From Alitta virens (Eukaryota > Annelida > Polychaeta > Phyllodocida > Nereididae): 64,000 nt of DNA. This document shows, one piece after another, positions 45,475-55,227 of the stretch; within the stretch, counting starts at the first letter, position 1, and each line of letters begins with the position of its first letter. Where the stretch lies: NCBI GenBank assembly GCA_932294295.1, contig OW028581.1, forward strand, positions 11,171,026-11,235,025, written 5' to 3'. Under the pieces are notes generated by a model, which was not told where the DNA came from, did not search any database, and worked only from the letters and a program-made list of their open reading frames with translations. A program made the translations under genes and the position numbers.

Positions 45475-45650
45475 ATTGTGTGGATATTTCTTGAATAAAC
45501 TACCAGAAAATATCAAACGTAACTGCACATATGAGGACTTTAAGAGGAAATTTAAACTTTCATTCATTCAAACCTTGCTACAAAGAATACGTTTCTTTAA
45601 TCCAAGCGCCAGTGAGCAGAAATAACGTCTGATATACAACTTAATTTTTA
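45475..45650 (+). pseudogene. LINE ORF2 C-terminal fragment
   Basis: The frame reads GYFLNKLPENIKRNCTYEDF then KRKFKLSF, the FLNKLP...F-K-x-K signature at the end of CR1/Jockey-like reverse transcriptases; the usual RG-x-WN has decayed. Confidence 0.6.
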
Positions 45651-45861
45651 ATATGAAATTGTAATCTGATAACTTATATCTCTGGACTTTGCCTGCCTTG
45701 TCTCACAACTGCAGGTAACATTTGTAAGGATCATATATAATTCATTTTACATACTATAACAAATAATAAACTATGCTTCAGATTTGAACCTAATTATTCA
45801 TTTTCAATGATGTGAAATGGTGATAATTGGCACTGATGCGTGTTAACTTTCCAGACAATAT

Positions 45862-46210
45862 TTATTCAACCTGTTACCAAAATACCTTGAAAAATGACAG
45901 GACTGCTGCATACTGCCTGATCTTATAATGAGGCAAAACATCCGCCAATTCCATGTTGGCCAGCTCTGATCAAGGTCCCGGGTTCGATCCCTGGCCACTC
46001 TCTATGAGCTACATCCCAGCAGGACGTCGATCGCATGAGATGTTAAATTGGAGGTGCCTTGTACTCAGTGTCTAGGTTAATGCAAGTAAAGGATCCCATG
46101 TGTAACATGATGTGGACCCCCAACCCTTATCTCATCATTATGTCTGCCCCTGACAGCCGGTTATATAAGCTGACTAAGCATCATACCCACTAGCATTGAG
46201 ACATTTACAT
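45862..46210 (+). mobile_element. SINE-like repeat (family B), longest copy
   Basis: Runs from TTATTCAACCTGTTACCAAA through GACAGGACTGCTGC, a B-box-like GGTCCCGGGTTCGATCCCTG at 45976-45995, CATCCCAGCAGGACGTCG, TGAGATGTTAAATTGGAGGT and TTGTACTCAGTGTCTAGG, to GGTTATATAAGCTGACTAAG. The Pol III B-box supports a tRNA-derived origin. Confidence 0.55.
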
Positions 46211-46234
46211 TGAAAATATGGAGAATACTGCATT

Positions 46235-46655
46235 GTCCAAATGGGTGGTATTAATGAGGTGGTCTTCATGAGGTAGTCTTAATGGTTTGTGGTTGCAGTT
46301 CAACTGTATAAAATAGAGAGTGACACACTCACCTGTTATGTTCACGAAAGCTCCTTTCCGATTCGCTGCGCAGTGATGTCCAATTACTGCAGATTTGTGG
46401 AAGCAGACATGAAAAGTCATGGTGTGTTCCATATTATACCTTTCCAACCTATTCCTGTGCCAGAAGTAAGCTGTAACGGTCTGACAGTCTTCGAAGGATA
46501 TACACCAGATCCATATTGTATGGAATATCATAAAAGTTTGGCACAGATTAGTCCCTTCATCAGCAAACTGTACAACATTTCAAGAGCACTCCCAACCATG
46601 ATAAACCTACTTTTGTTGCCCTTCCCAAAGTTAATGTTTGCCAATGTTTGATGAT
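46235..46655 (+). other. Unrecognised open frame of about 120 codons
   Basis: The frame 46289-46651 opens inside a GGTCTTAAT repeat relic, after a TTGTGGTTGCAG acceptor-like site. It reads CYVHESSFPIRCAVMSNYC, FHIIPFQPIPVPEVSCNG and YTPDPYCMEYHKSLAQISPF with six cysteines. The opposite strand is also open, and a donor-like CAGGTGAGTG lies on it at about 46328-46337. I cannot assign a family; either strand could hold an exon or neither. Confidence 0.25.
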
Positions 46656-47570
46656 ATTCTGTTTTAATCATGCTGTCAGGCTATTTTGAGAAACATCAGA
46701 CCTTACGTTGGGAAATAGAGCACACAGTTATTTGTAAGCTATTGTAGTTTGGAGGAGCCATCATAGGCTATAAGGTCAGGGTGTATATGTCCATTTTACA
46801 GGCAAAAATTCCGTACCATTTTAAACACAGACCTATTGTCTGTAATTCTTTTGTAATATCATTAAAGTTGGTTTAAATATAGGTCTATTGCTCTGCCAAC
46901 TGAGGACTCCATTTATGCCTAACTCCCCCTACCTGAATGACCTCTCAGATTCACATGCCGTTAAAATAGCATAATACTCACCAACCTAGGTCTACTGCAT
47001 AAAATGTGCCTATTTTCTGCATATTCTTTTGTATTATTATTATTATATAGTTATAAATATAGGTCTATTGCTTACATTTGTTACAGAATTATGAATCTGA
47101 CATCTTCACGTGGCAGTGCAGCTGACTGAGCTTCAGTGTGAGCAGCAATGGGCGCTGAAAGTAGGTCAATCATTGCACCTGTTAATTTGTTACCAAGTGG
47201 TGATTAATATAGTTCTTTGAATGTTGTATACAGGGGCTCATCATTTTCCTTTCTTTTGACAAATATAAATTCATCTACACTTTCAAATTCCTTGCTCCAC
47301 CACCAAGATTGTTGCTTCCCTGATTTCGGTCAGACCCTCCTCCTGTGGAGTCCCCCAGAGGGTTTGAAGTTCAGACTGGGGAGATGTATAATGCAGTGCT
47401 ATGGTTCGGGATCTGCATCATGTCATAGACATTCATCCTTAGACTGAAACATGACTGTCATTTACAAGCACGTACGCCGATAGGCAGTCGTGAGAGTTTG
47501 TCGGACTAATTCATCCTGTTGGTTTGTGCGTGTGGATTATGTTTAATCACATGTTATACTCCACCACGTG
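46656..47570. other. No gene seen
   Basis: The block AAATATAGGTCTATTGC occurs twice (about 46875 and 47055) with nearby TTCTTTTGTA, a small dispersed duplication. No protein-like frame. Confidence 0.4.
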
Positions 47571-47579
47571 ACCTTTTCT

Positions 47580-47730
47580 ATTGTTCTTTTGTGGGATATA
47601 ACCAACGAAAATTATAGTCAACTGCCTCCTGAGTGCAAACTGAACTTGTTCTGCATAATAACTTTAGGCATTAAAGCATACAAAATATTCGGGGGTTAAC
47701 TAACATTTTTGTTGGTTATATCACGATTCC
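47580..47730. mobile_element. Fold-back repeat, first hairpin
   Basis: GGGATATAACCAACGAAAAT at the left is answered by TTTTTGTTGGTTATATCAC at the right, with GTCAACT and GGTTAACTAAC as inner partners. Related in sequence to the next hairpin. Confidence 0.55.
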
Positions 47731-47799
47731 AAAGGGGTTTTGCATAATAAAGGCATTAAAAACAAAACAATCAAATCTATAAATATGCCTAATGGAGTA

Positions 47800-47932
47800 T
47801 AGGTTAGTCATATCCCTCATAGTTGAGAGTTAACTGAGATTTTTGTTGCTTATATCCCTCCGCTTTGGTGTCTGGATATAACCACCAAAAATGTTAGTTA
47901 ACTCCAGACTATGAGGGATATAACTAATACTT
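47800..47932. mobile_element. Fold-back repeat, second hairpin, ~60-bp arms
   Basis: TTAGTCATATCCCTCATAGT, GAGAGTTAACTGAGATTTTT and GTTGCTTATATCC are mirrored by GGATATAACCACCAAAAATG, TTAGTTAACTCCAGACTATG and AGGGATATAACTAA around a ~16-bp loop. MITE-like; no target-site duplication established. Confidence 0.65.
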
Positions 47933-48084
47933 CACCACAGAGGTCAACAAATTCTAGACCAGGTATGGAGACTTGGTAGGAAGCACCAGGTGAAGGGAGA
48001 GCTAGGTGTAGGATAGAAAGGGTATTAAGTGAATTATTTTGCATACAAGAATATATGACAAAGGGGACAATGAGAAATTTACTC

Positions 48085-48470
48085 TGCCTCAATACCACAC
48101 AGTGCGCTAAGGCAAGAACAGTATCAGATACTACGGGGCGAAACTACGGAATGGTATTCCAGTATCAATAAAGAATAGTCAATAACTCAACACTTTCAAA
48201 TCAGATGTAAATTGCCGCTACACTTGTATTTCTTGATTGTTTTTCAGATATCAACCTATCTTGACAATACAATGGATTACCAATATCATCAACATCCATC
48301 GGCAAAGCAGTCCAAGACATTTTAATTCTTAAAACAAATGCACGTTTGAATTTTATTTAGATTTTATATTTGTCAATAGTCATGTTGAAGTTTCACAACT
48401 TGTATGGTTGAATACGAATCAAATAAAACTTTACATATATACATACATACATACATATATACATAGGTGC
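48085..48470 (+). pseudogene. LINE ORF2 C-terminus and 3' end
   Basis: The frame shows LPQYHTVR and GKNSIRYYGAKLRNGIPVSI before a stop, then LNTFKSDVNCRYTCIS: the SIRY-x-GAKLWN...FK pattern of LINE C-termini. The 3' part ends in TACATACATACATACATATA, a microsatellite tail. Confidence 0.65.
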
Positions 48471-48609
48471 ATTGCGCAGAGTCCTGTGTTGGCCGTTGGG
48501 GTTTGAGGTCTTCACCCACAGTGTTACCACCCTTGCCACGAGGAGTTCCCACAACTTTCAAGGGCTTCACCTTGGAATAGTACAACCAAGGATTCGTAGG
48601 GTGGTCCAA

Positions 48610-49340
48610 AAAATAAAAGTTGTCATTTTTGCAGCTCCACAAGGCTACCCTTGTCAACTGATCAACTGAAGATATACCTCAAATTTTGTAAAAATGGAAC
48701 AATAGTTAGAGGTTGCAACCAAAATGAACTTTTATACCCAAGGTCGTAATGGAAACGCAATGGGAAAATATTATATAAGCTGGTTAACTTCCATACTTTT
48801 GTAACATTTCCAATCACTCCTGTTTACCATATACATGTTATTTCAGTAGCCTGTGGAATTCTAGTATTTGGTTGCAATACAGTCTTCTGTAGGTGGCCAT
48901 GTCAGGTAAGCTACCCATGCCTTTTTGGTGGCATCATCATATCAGGCAAGCACTGACCAGTACATAGTATTCATAAGAGTGTCTTTCAAGGTGGGGGTGG
49001 GGTAATTAGGGCTTTACGTCCTGTATTTCTGCACCTGATGGGCTAATTAGGACAGGCAGGGACCATGGCAATGAGACGAAGGATGAAACAGCCATCCAAC
49101 TTAGCCTCGACCGGGAATCGAACCCGGGACCCAGCGGTTGGAAGCCCAGAGCGCTACCTCTGAGCTAGGCCACAGTGTTACTGTAATCATTAATCATTTT
49201 GTCTTTCAAGGTATCTTGATATGATTCTAACAAATGCATAAACTGCAGATTAATTAATTGGGAGTGTAGCTTTCGCTAGAGAACCAATTAGGGCCGGTGA
49301 ACTTAGAAATAATTGTATCTACTACCATACTATCTGCAAT
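48610..49340. mobile_element. Diverged copy of the hAT-like element, right end missing
   Basis: TAGGGTGGTCCAAAAAATAA, GCTCCACAAGGCTACCC, TTACAATTTC-type and TTATTTCAGTAGCCTGTGGA blocks follow the order of 39600-40500. The right TIR was not found. Interrupted by SINE copy 11. Confidence 0.65.
48990..49171 (-). mobile_element. tRNA-derived SINE (family A), copy 11
   Basis: Well preserved, B-box GGGTTCGATTCCCGG. GTCTTTCAAGGT occurs on its left (48981) and again 30 bp beyond its right end (49201), so the target-site duplication is uncertain. Confidence 0.88.
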
Positions 49341-49371
49341 TCTGCATCGTATCACCAAACAAAATATATTA

Positions 49372-49380
49372 TATATATAT
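49372..49380. repeat. Short (TA)n run
   Basis: TATATATATATATG in AT-rich sequence between the hAT-like copy and the next candidate exon. Confidence 0.6.
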
Positions 49381-49486
49381 ATGTTTATTAATACACTTCC
49401 ACGTGAAGTAAAAGGTATATTACATTAAATGAGTGTCAGTTTGCATAGCTAATCACAATAATATAAAATTAAAATAAATATAAGTG

Positions 49487-49650
49487 TCATTTTGAACAGA
49501 GAAAGTCCATGAAATCATTTTGCTCCTCATCATTTAGTAAGTCACACATATTGTCCTTCATTTCTTTAATTACTTGTATGATGCTAGTATCCTCATCAGT
49601 CAAATGGTAGAGAGTATTGCGAAATGTTTTGATACTCATCACTTCCTCAC
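49487..49650 (-). CDS. Candidate terminal exon or 50-residue orphan frame
   Basis: On the minus strand the frame MSIKTFRNTLYHLTDEDTSI (ATG at 49637-49639), then IQVIKEMKDNMCDLLNDEEQ and NDFMDFLCSK, ends at TGA 49487-49489. It extends upstream in frame to IGSEEV, where AAATAG could be a splice acceptor. The content is acidic, amphipathic-helix-like and protein-like, unlike its AT-rich surroundings, which suggests the last exon of a gene. Family unknown. The near-perfect inverted repeat begins about 12 bp upstream. Confidence 0.4.
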
Positions 49651-49661
49651 TCCCTATTTGC

Positions 49662-49807
49662 AGCACACAAGCAGACCAGTTACATCTAAGAACTTATGCC
49701 AGCCAATCACAGCTGAATATGATAACAGGCTTTGATTGGCTTGTTATCATATTCAGCTGTGATTGGCTGGCATAAGTTCGTAGATGTAACTGGTCTGCTT
49801 GTGTGCT
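49662..49807. repeat. Near-perfect 66-bp inverted repeat
   Basis: Arms 49662-49727 and 49742-49807 differ at one base (ACATCTAAGAAC versus ACATCTACGAAC); the loop is 14 bp (GGCTTTGATTGGCT). Arms start AGCACACAAGCAGACCAGTT. Such identity means a young fold-back element, or selection for a hairpin. A transcript across it would form a long dsRNA stem. Confidence 0.93.
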
Positions 49808-50590
49808 TTGTGTAGGCATTATTAATCAATAGGAGGAAGACAGAAACACCACAGTGAACAAGTTTATGTGCACATTACAGTGACAGCCAACACTGTGCAA
49901 AGTATTGATCATACTATACAATATACTGTGCCACATCACTGACTTAAAAAGAAAAATTCAAACCACACTCTGATGATAATAGAACAACAAATAAATTCAC
50001 ATAACAACTTTTGTTTAAGGGAAAATAGTAATAAAAAGAAAAAACCTAATTTTCTAACCCCATGAATTCCATTGATATCCATACCAGCACCAAATCATTT
50101 CACTTTTCATGTACTTTCAATTTTAATTTTTTACAGTGCTTTTGATCTAAGCTTTTTACAGTACTACAGATTAGTATGTAACATTAAAGCATTGTATACA
50201 TACAATGTACGAACATTCAGACTTTACATTTTTTTTTGGTGTTATTAGTATGCAAGTATATGCAGTGTGACTTGTGAAAAGTTGTTCACTTCAATTCCAA
50301 CACTTTGATGAAACAAAAAAAGTAATTTTAGGTACACCTTTTTTCATACCAACATACTCTGAAATAATTAACACTTCTAATTATCTTATCAGTTTTGTTA
50401 ATTTGTCAACTTGACATGTGGTCTGATTATTTTACACTAACGCCTGGGGGCTGAAACATCAAAGGATAATTATACACTAATTAGCATAAATTAAAACATC
50501 GCCTTGGGCAAAATTGGAGAGGCACAGGATCAGGGGCCACAGCTCAATATGATATCACCCCCAGGCTATGAAAATTACGTCATCGTGATA
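49808..50590. other. No gene seen
   Basis: AT-rich, possibly intronic between candidate minus-strand exons; no motif found. Confidence 0.35.
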
Positions 50591-50785
50591 TCATAACGGT
50601 CTTACTGTAGTAGTACCTTTATGTCTATCCCTTAAAGTTGCAGATAATGCTGTATCAACGGCATAGATGATGGGTTTAAAGATAGGGCTAATACAGACAA
50701 GTATTAGGCACAACCAATTATTCAATTCTCTTTCAATCTTGAGCTGTGACATATTGACAGTGTTGAACTGTGTTATCAGGGGCAT
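50591..50785 (-). CDS. Possible class A GPCR terminal exon (ECL3-TM7-helix 8)
   Basis: On the minus strand the frame reads QFNTVNMSQLKIERELNNWL, then CLILVCISPIFKPIIYAVDT and ALSATLRDRHKG, ending at TGA. A ~20-residue hydrophobic span followed by P-I-I-Y-A and a basic amphipathic stretch is the pattern of TM7 (NPxxY; here KPIIY) and helix 8 in rhodopsin-like receptors. GATAACACAG just upstream could be a splice acceptor (exon from about 50768). TM1-TM6 are not visible in the adjacent 600 bp, which holds a poly-C repeat. It may be a receptor fragment or pseudogene. Confidence 0.4.
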   Translation of the reverse strand: MPLITQFNTVNMSQLKIERELNNWLCLILVCISPIFKPIIYAVDTALSATLRDRHKGTTTVRPL

Positions 50786-51985
50786 CGATACAGGAGGGCT
50801 GAGGGGGATGTATACCCCTCACTTTCTGCAATGATCAATGCAATTATCCCCCCCCCCCTGAAATTCACAAATGAAAATCCTTTTTTCTTCAAATTTTTCT
50901 TTGGAATATTTGTGTAAAGTAGTTTTACACTTCATAACACATACCAGTACAATTAAGTTTAGTTTGGCATCAATGATCCGGCATTGTTTTATCTCTTAAC
51001 AAGTGTCTGCGCGTTAACTGATGCCACTTGTATGTGCAACGGAAAGTCACAGTCCGACAGACTGATATACATAGTCCTACATCACCCTCACATCAATAGC
51101 ACTGGGGGCAACTGCACGAGGGTAATCAAGATTACGCTCGATCCTGTGGCACCCATGTTAACTGTCGATTCAAAAATATTCAAGCCGATAGCACTGTTAG
51201 TAAGACTAAAACTTCACAATAATAAATAATAGTTGTAGATGTGTTCAAAGTTTTTTCGTTAATTTTTGGGATGCATCTGATGGTTTTAAGGTACTGCGTT
51301 CACCAGAATTAAAAATATATTGTTGGCAACGTGGATTTGAGGGTAATCCATAATGAAACGTGCAGGGATACGAGGGTCATACCTCTCTACACATCCCCAA
51401 AAAATACACTTACATCAGCACACTGACTGACTGATTGATCACTCTGTAACTTACTGTTTATAAAATGTTTTACCTAGTTAAATGTTAGGCTCTTTTGCCA
51501 TTAGGTTTTTTGGCCAATACTTGTAGTATAATTCTTCTTATACAATGGAGTCCAAAAAAATTTCCATTTCCAATATTATATAAAGTAGATTTTAGGAACA
51601 CTTAAATAGGTAAAAAAAAAAAAGTCATCATTAAAAAAATAATTTCTTCATTTTTCTTGTGCGTGGAGTAATGATTTCTTACAAATATCAAAACCAATTC
51701 CAGACTGGCAAAATGAATGCTGAGCAGTATTGATGAAACAATAATTTTCTTCTAATAAATTTTACTTACTGTACAGATATAATGCATATTCACAGCAAAA
51801 ATTGACACCTGTCTTCAGTTGCAACACTCAAAGTTGACATTTTACAGTTGACTTTACATCTCAATCCTGTGCATGTTGATTTTCATTAAAATCCATAACA
51901 ACTGCATGGCTAAACAGCTGTTTCAGACAGCTGTATTTCAATTGCGAGAATGTACTTCAGCTGTTTTGACATCCTGATGCAATGA
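50786..51985. other. No gene established; C-tract at about 50848
   Basis: A frame at 50984-51229 (plus; CALTDATCMCNGKSQSDRL) is GC-richer than its flanks but has no known motif. The rest is AT-rich. Confidence 0.35.
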
Positions 51986-52021
51986 TCAAAAAGAAAACTG
52001 AAGTGCATTCTTATAGCAATG
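51986..52021. repeat. First part of the 92-bp minisatellite, severed by a LINE
   Basis: CAATGATCAAAAAGAAAACT and GAAGTGCATTCTTATAGCAA match the unit's AAGAAAACTGAAGTGCATTT part; the rest of the array resumes at 52311. Confidence 0.75.
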
Positions 52022-52310
52022 TGTGTGTGTGTTATTGTTTAACGCCTCATCAGCACCTGAGTGGGCTATGTATAGGCTCTCTAGGTTAAGATTAATTATC
52101 TATATTTGATAGTAGAAACCAGAAGCATGTAAAAAATCAATAATTGTCTGCGTTTGATATCTTGTAAAGATATGTTGTAAGGTAGTAGCTTGAAACAAAG
52201 GTCTTCTAATGCATTGTAAGTGGATGCAATATAATAAAATGTTTGATTGTAAGGGGGCACTGACAACTCTGGCATACCGGTGCCAGTTCATTAAATAAAA
52301 GGTGTAAATG
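52022..52310 (-). pseudogene. I/Jockey-like LINE 3' end, ~290 bp, inside the minisatellite
   Basis: Second copy of the LINE at 41093-41534, truncated farther 3'. On the minus strand RRPLFQATTLQHIFTRYQTQ and IIDFLHASGFYYQI precede the stop, and the tail is AACAATAACACACACACAC. Target-site duplication ATTCTTATAGCAATG (52007-52021 and 52311-52325), perfect. Confidence 0.88.
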
Positions 52311-53627
52311 ATTCTTATAGCAATGATCAAGCTTAATTATTATGAACCTGATCATTTAGACCAAATGTGACACTATCAAGACTCGAAGAAAACTGAAGTG
52401 CATTTTTATAGTAGTGATCAAGCTTCATAATTATGAACCTGATCATTTAGACCAAAATATGAGACTATCAAGACTCGAAGAAAACTGAAGTGCATTTTTA
52501 TAGTAGTGATCAAGCTTCATAATTATGAACCTGATCATTTAGACCAAAATATGAGACTATCAAGACTCGAAGAAAACTGAAGTGCATTTTTATAGTAGTG
52601 ATCAAGCTTCATAATTATGAACCTGATCATTTAGACCAAAATATGAGACTATCAAGACTCGAAGAAAACTGAAGTGCATTTTTATATTAGTGATCAAGCT
52701 TCATAATTATGAACCTGATCATTTAGACCAAAATATGAGACTATCAAGACTCGAAGAAAACTGAAGTGCATTTTTATAGTAGTGATCAAGCTTAATTATT
52801 ATGAACCTGATCATTTAGACCAAATGTGACACTATCAAGACCTGAAGAAAACTGAAGTGCATTTTTATAGTAGTGATCAAGCTTCATAATTATGAACCTG
52901 ATCATTTAGACCAAAATATGAGACTATCAAGACTCGAAGAAAACTGAAGTGCATTTTTATAGTAGTGATCAAGCTTCATAATTATGAACCTGATCATTTA
53001 GACCAAAATATGAGACTATCAAGACTCGAAGAAAACTGAAGTGCATTTTTATAGTAGTGATCAAGCTTCATAATTATGAACCTGATCATTTAGACCAAAA
53101 TATGAGACTATCAAGACTCGAAGAAAACTGAAGTGCATTTTTATATTAGTGATCAAGCTTCATAATTATGAACCTGATCATTTAGACCAAAATATGAGAC
53201 TATCAAGACTCGAAGAAAACTGAAGTGCATTTTTATAGTAGTGATCAAGCTTAATTATTATGAACCTGATCATTTAGACCAAATGTGACACTATCAAGAC
53301 CTGAAGAAAACTGAAGTGCATTTTTATAGTAGTGATCAAGCTTCATAATTATGAACCTGATCATTTAGACCAAAATATGAGACTATCAAGACTCGAAGAA
53401 AACTGAAGTGCATTTTTATAGTAGTGATCAAGCTTCATAATTATGAACCTGATCATTTAGACCAAAATATGAGACTATCAAGACTCGAAGAAAACTGAAG
53501 TGCATTTTTATAGTAGTGATCAAGCTTCATAATTATGAACCTGATCACTTAGACCAAAATATGAGACTATCAAGACTCGAAGAAAACTGAAGTGCATTTT
53601 TTTAGCAATGATCAAGCTCCATAGGCA
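52311..53627. repeat. 92-bp minisatellite with 460-bp higher-order units
   Basis: About 14 units of AGTGATCAAGCTTCATAATT...GAAGTGCATTTTTATAGT, period 92. Variant units (CTTAATTATTATGAACC with AAATGTGACAC) begin at ~52330, ~52790 and ~53250, exactly 460 bp (5 x 92) apart. A second variant (TTTTATATTAGTG) sits at ~52681 and ~53141, also 460 apart, and CAAGACCTGAAG recurs with the same step. So blocks of five units were copied. Each unit contains the palindrome TGATCA twice. Confidence 0.95.
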
Positions 53628-54185
53628 GACATACAGACATTGACGTTATTTGCATCCATATAGGACCTACATACATACAGTATGAATATTTTACAATAAG
53701 AGGATATTAAGATCAATAATTATATGGTTCTGGTGACAGATATAAAACATAAGTGGCTGGCATATCTGCCACCATATACATTATTATATATTGATAATCA
53801 TTTAGGAAGTATTATGGCTAAGAAAAACAAGTGAGAATGTCAATTTTAAACCAAACAACATAGATGGTTTACATCAGAGAAAAGGGGGCATGGTTGTGAG
53901 AGACTATGACCCAGACATATGAAAGCAAGAGTAAAATATATAAGCAGGCATCTGGGGGTACCAGTTATAATTTAATTAACAAAAAAAGAAAACTTGCTAG
54001 GTGGGTCATTTTGATTACAAATATAGCATCTTTGAATATTGCAGTATTGCTGATAATCATCTATACGGATCTTTTTGAAGTAGTAACTCAAGCCTTGAAT
54101 ACCATGAGTATGGAATCAGTTTATGAAGGAAGGAGGTGCTTTGTTTATGAAATGTGGCAGGTGATAGTTAATTGAGCCTATAGAA
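53628..54185. other. No gene seen
   Basis: An 89-codon frame at 53906-54175 has a hydrophobic stretch (ITNIASLNIAVLLIIIYTDL), but its composition fits AT-rich chance sequence and no splice or start context supports it. Confidence 0.35.
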
Positions 54186-54189
54186 ATTT

Positions 54190-55040
54190 GATATTTAACT
54201 CTAGGAGTAATTAACAAGTCATTTCTTCGTGTAGCATAATCATGAATATCTGTGTCTTGTAAATGAGTATGTTTGGAAAAAGAAAAACTGGAAATTTTTT
54301 ATTTATTATTTTAAGAATGAATTTATATTCTCGTAGGGTTAAGCTTGAAGCTTCAAGATGCAAATTTTCTTTAAGATAGGGTCGGCATTGGCGTTATACT
54401 TTTTATTAGAAACTATTCGCACTGTTTTTTTCTGAAGTGTATTAATAGATTTTGATTTATGGCCCCGTATACCATATAGGATGTGTGGTAAAATAAGGAA
54501 ATTGTATTAAGTAAAGAGAGTTTGCCAAGGTATAAAATGTCTAAGACGTGTCATCACCCCATTCACTTTTGATATTTTCTAACTTATTTTTTTGTATGTG
54601 TTTTCCTAGGAAAGTCCTGCATCGAAAATAATACCCAAGTATTCAAAGGTTACGACACGTTCAATTTCATGGTTTTCAACATATAGACGTAAAGCAGGTA
54701 ATCTTTTATTTAAGGTGTGGAATAACATGAATTTAAGTCTTACTAGCATTTGACGATAATTTGTTCACTTTCAGCCGGTTACTAATATTTTGTAGTTCAT
54801 CATTAATGTTTTGTTCCAGGTTGACTGTACTATTTAATTCAAAGGGTGGTATGATACACAGAAGTGTGAAATCATCTGCATAGATTATAAATCTGAACAT
54901 ATTCGAGGATCTGTCGAAGTCATTGATATAGATCAGAAAGAATAATGGACCTTGTGGCACGCCCGTTTTTATTGTTAACATTTCTGATTTTTGTTCATTA
55001 ATATCAAGATACTGCTTTCTATTAAGTATTATCTAGAATG
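54190..55040 (-). pseudogene. LINE (Jockey/CR1-like) reverse transcriptase relic
   Basis: On the minus strand, NRKQYLDINEQKSEMLTIKT then GVPQGPLFFLIYINDF (the usual SILGP after GVPQG is deleted), an intact IIYADDFTLL catalytic box at about 54870-54900, then NISNRLKVNKLSSNASKT. After a frame change come FKFMLFHTLNKRLPALRLYV and HEIERVVTFEYLGIIFD. The rest to about 54190 is decayed thumb region. Inactive; it lies just downstream of the glycosyltransferase gene on the same strand. Confidence 0.85.
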
Positions 55041-55227
55041 CTATCTACAAAACATAATGTGCATGAAAATACAGATAGGATAATATGCAAAACAAAAGCA
55101 TACTGAGTAATAATTTTACAATAGCCGAGGGAGTGACATAATTACAATCACTCGGATTATAGGACCTTTAGTAATTAGTAAGGTGACATAAATTACTGCA
55201 CAACATTGGAATGGTTGTAAATCTACA
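55041..55227. other. Presumed 3' flank of the glycosyltransferase gene
   Basis: No clear AATAAA signal was seen on the minus strand close to the stop codon; the transcript end cannot be placed. Confidence 0.35.
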
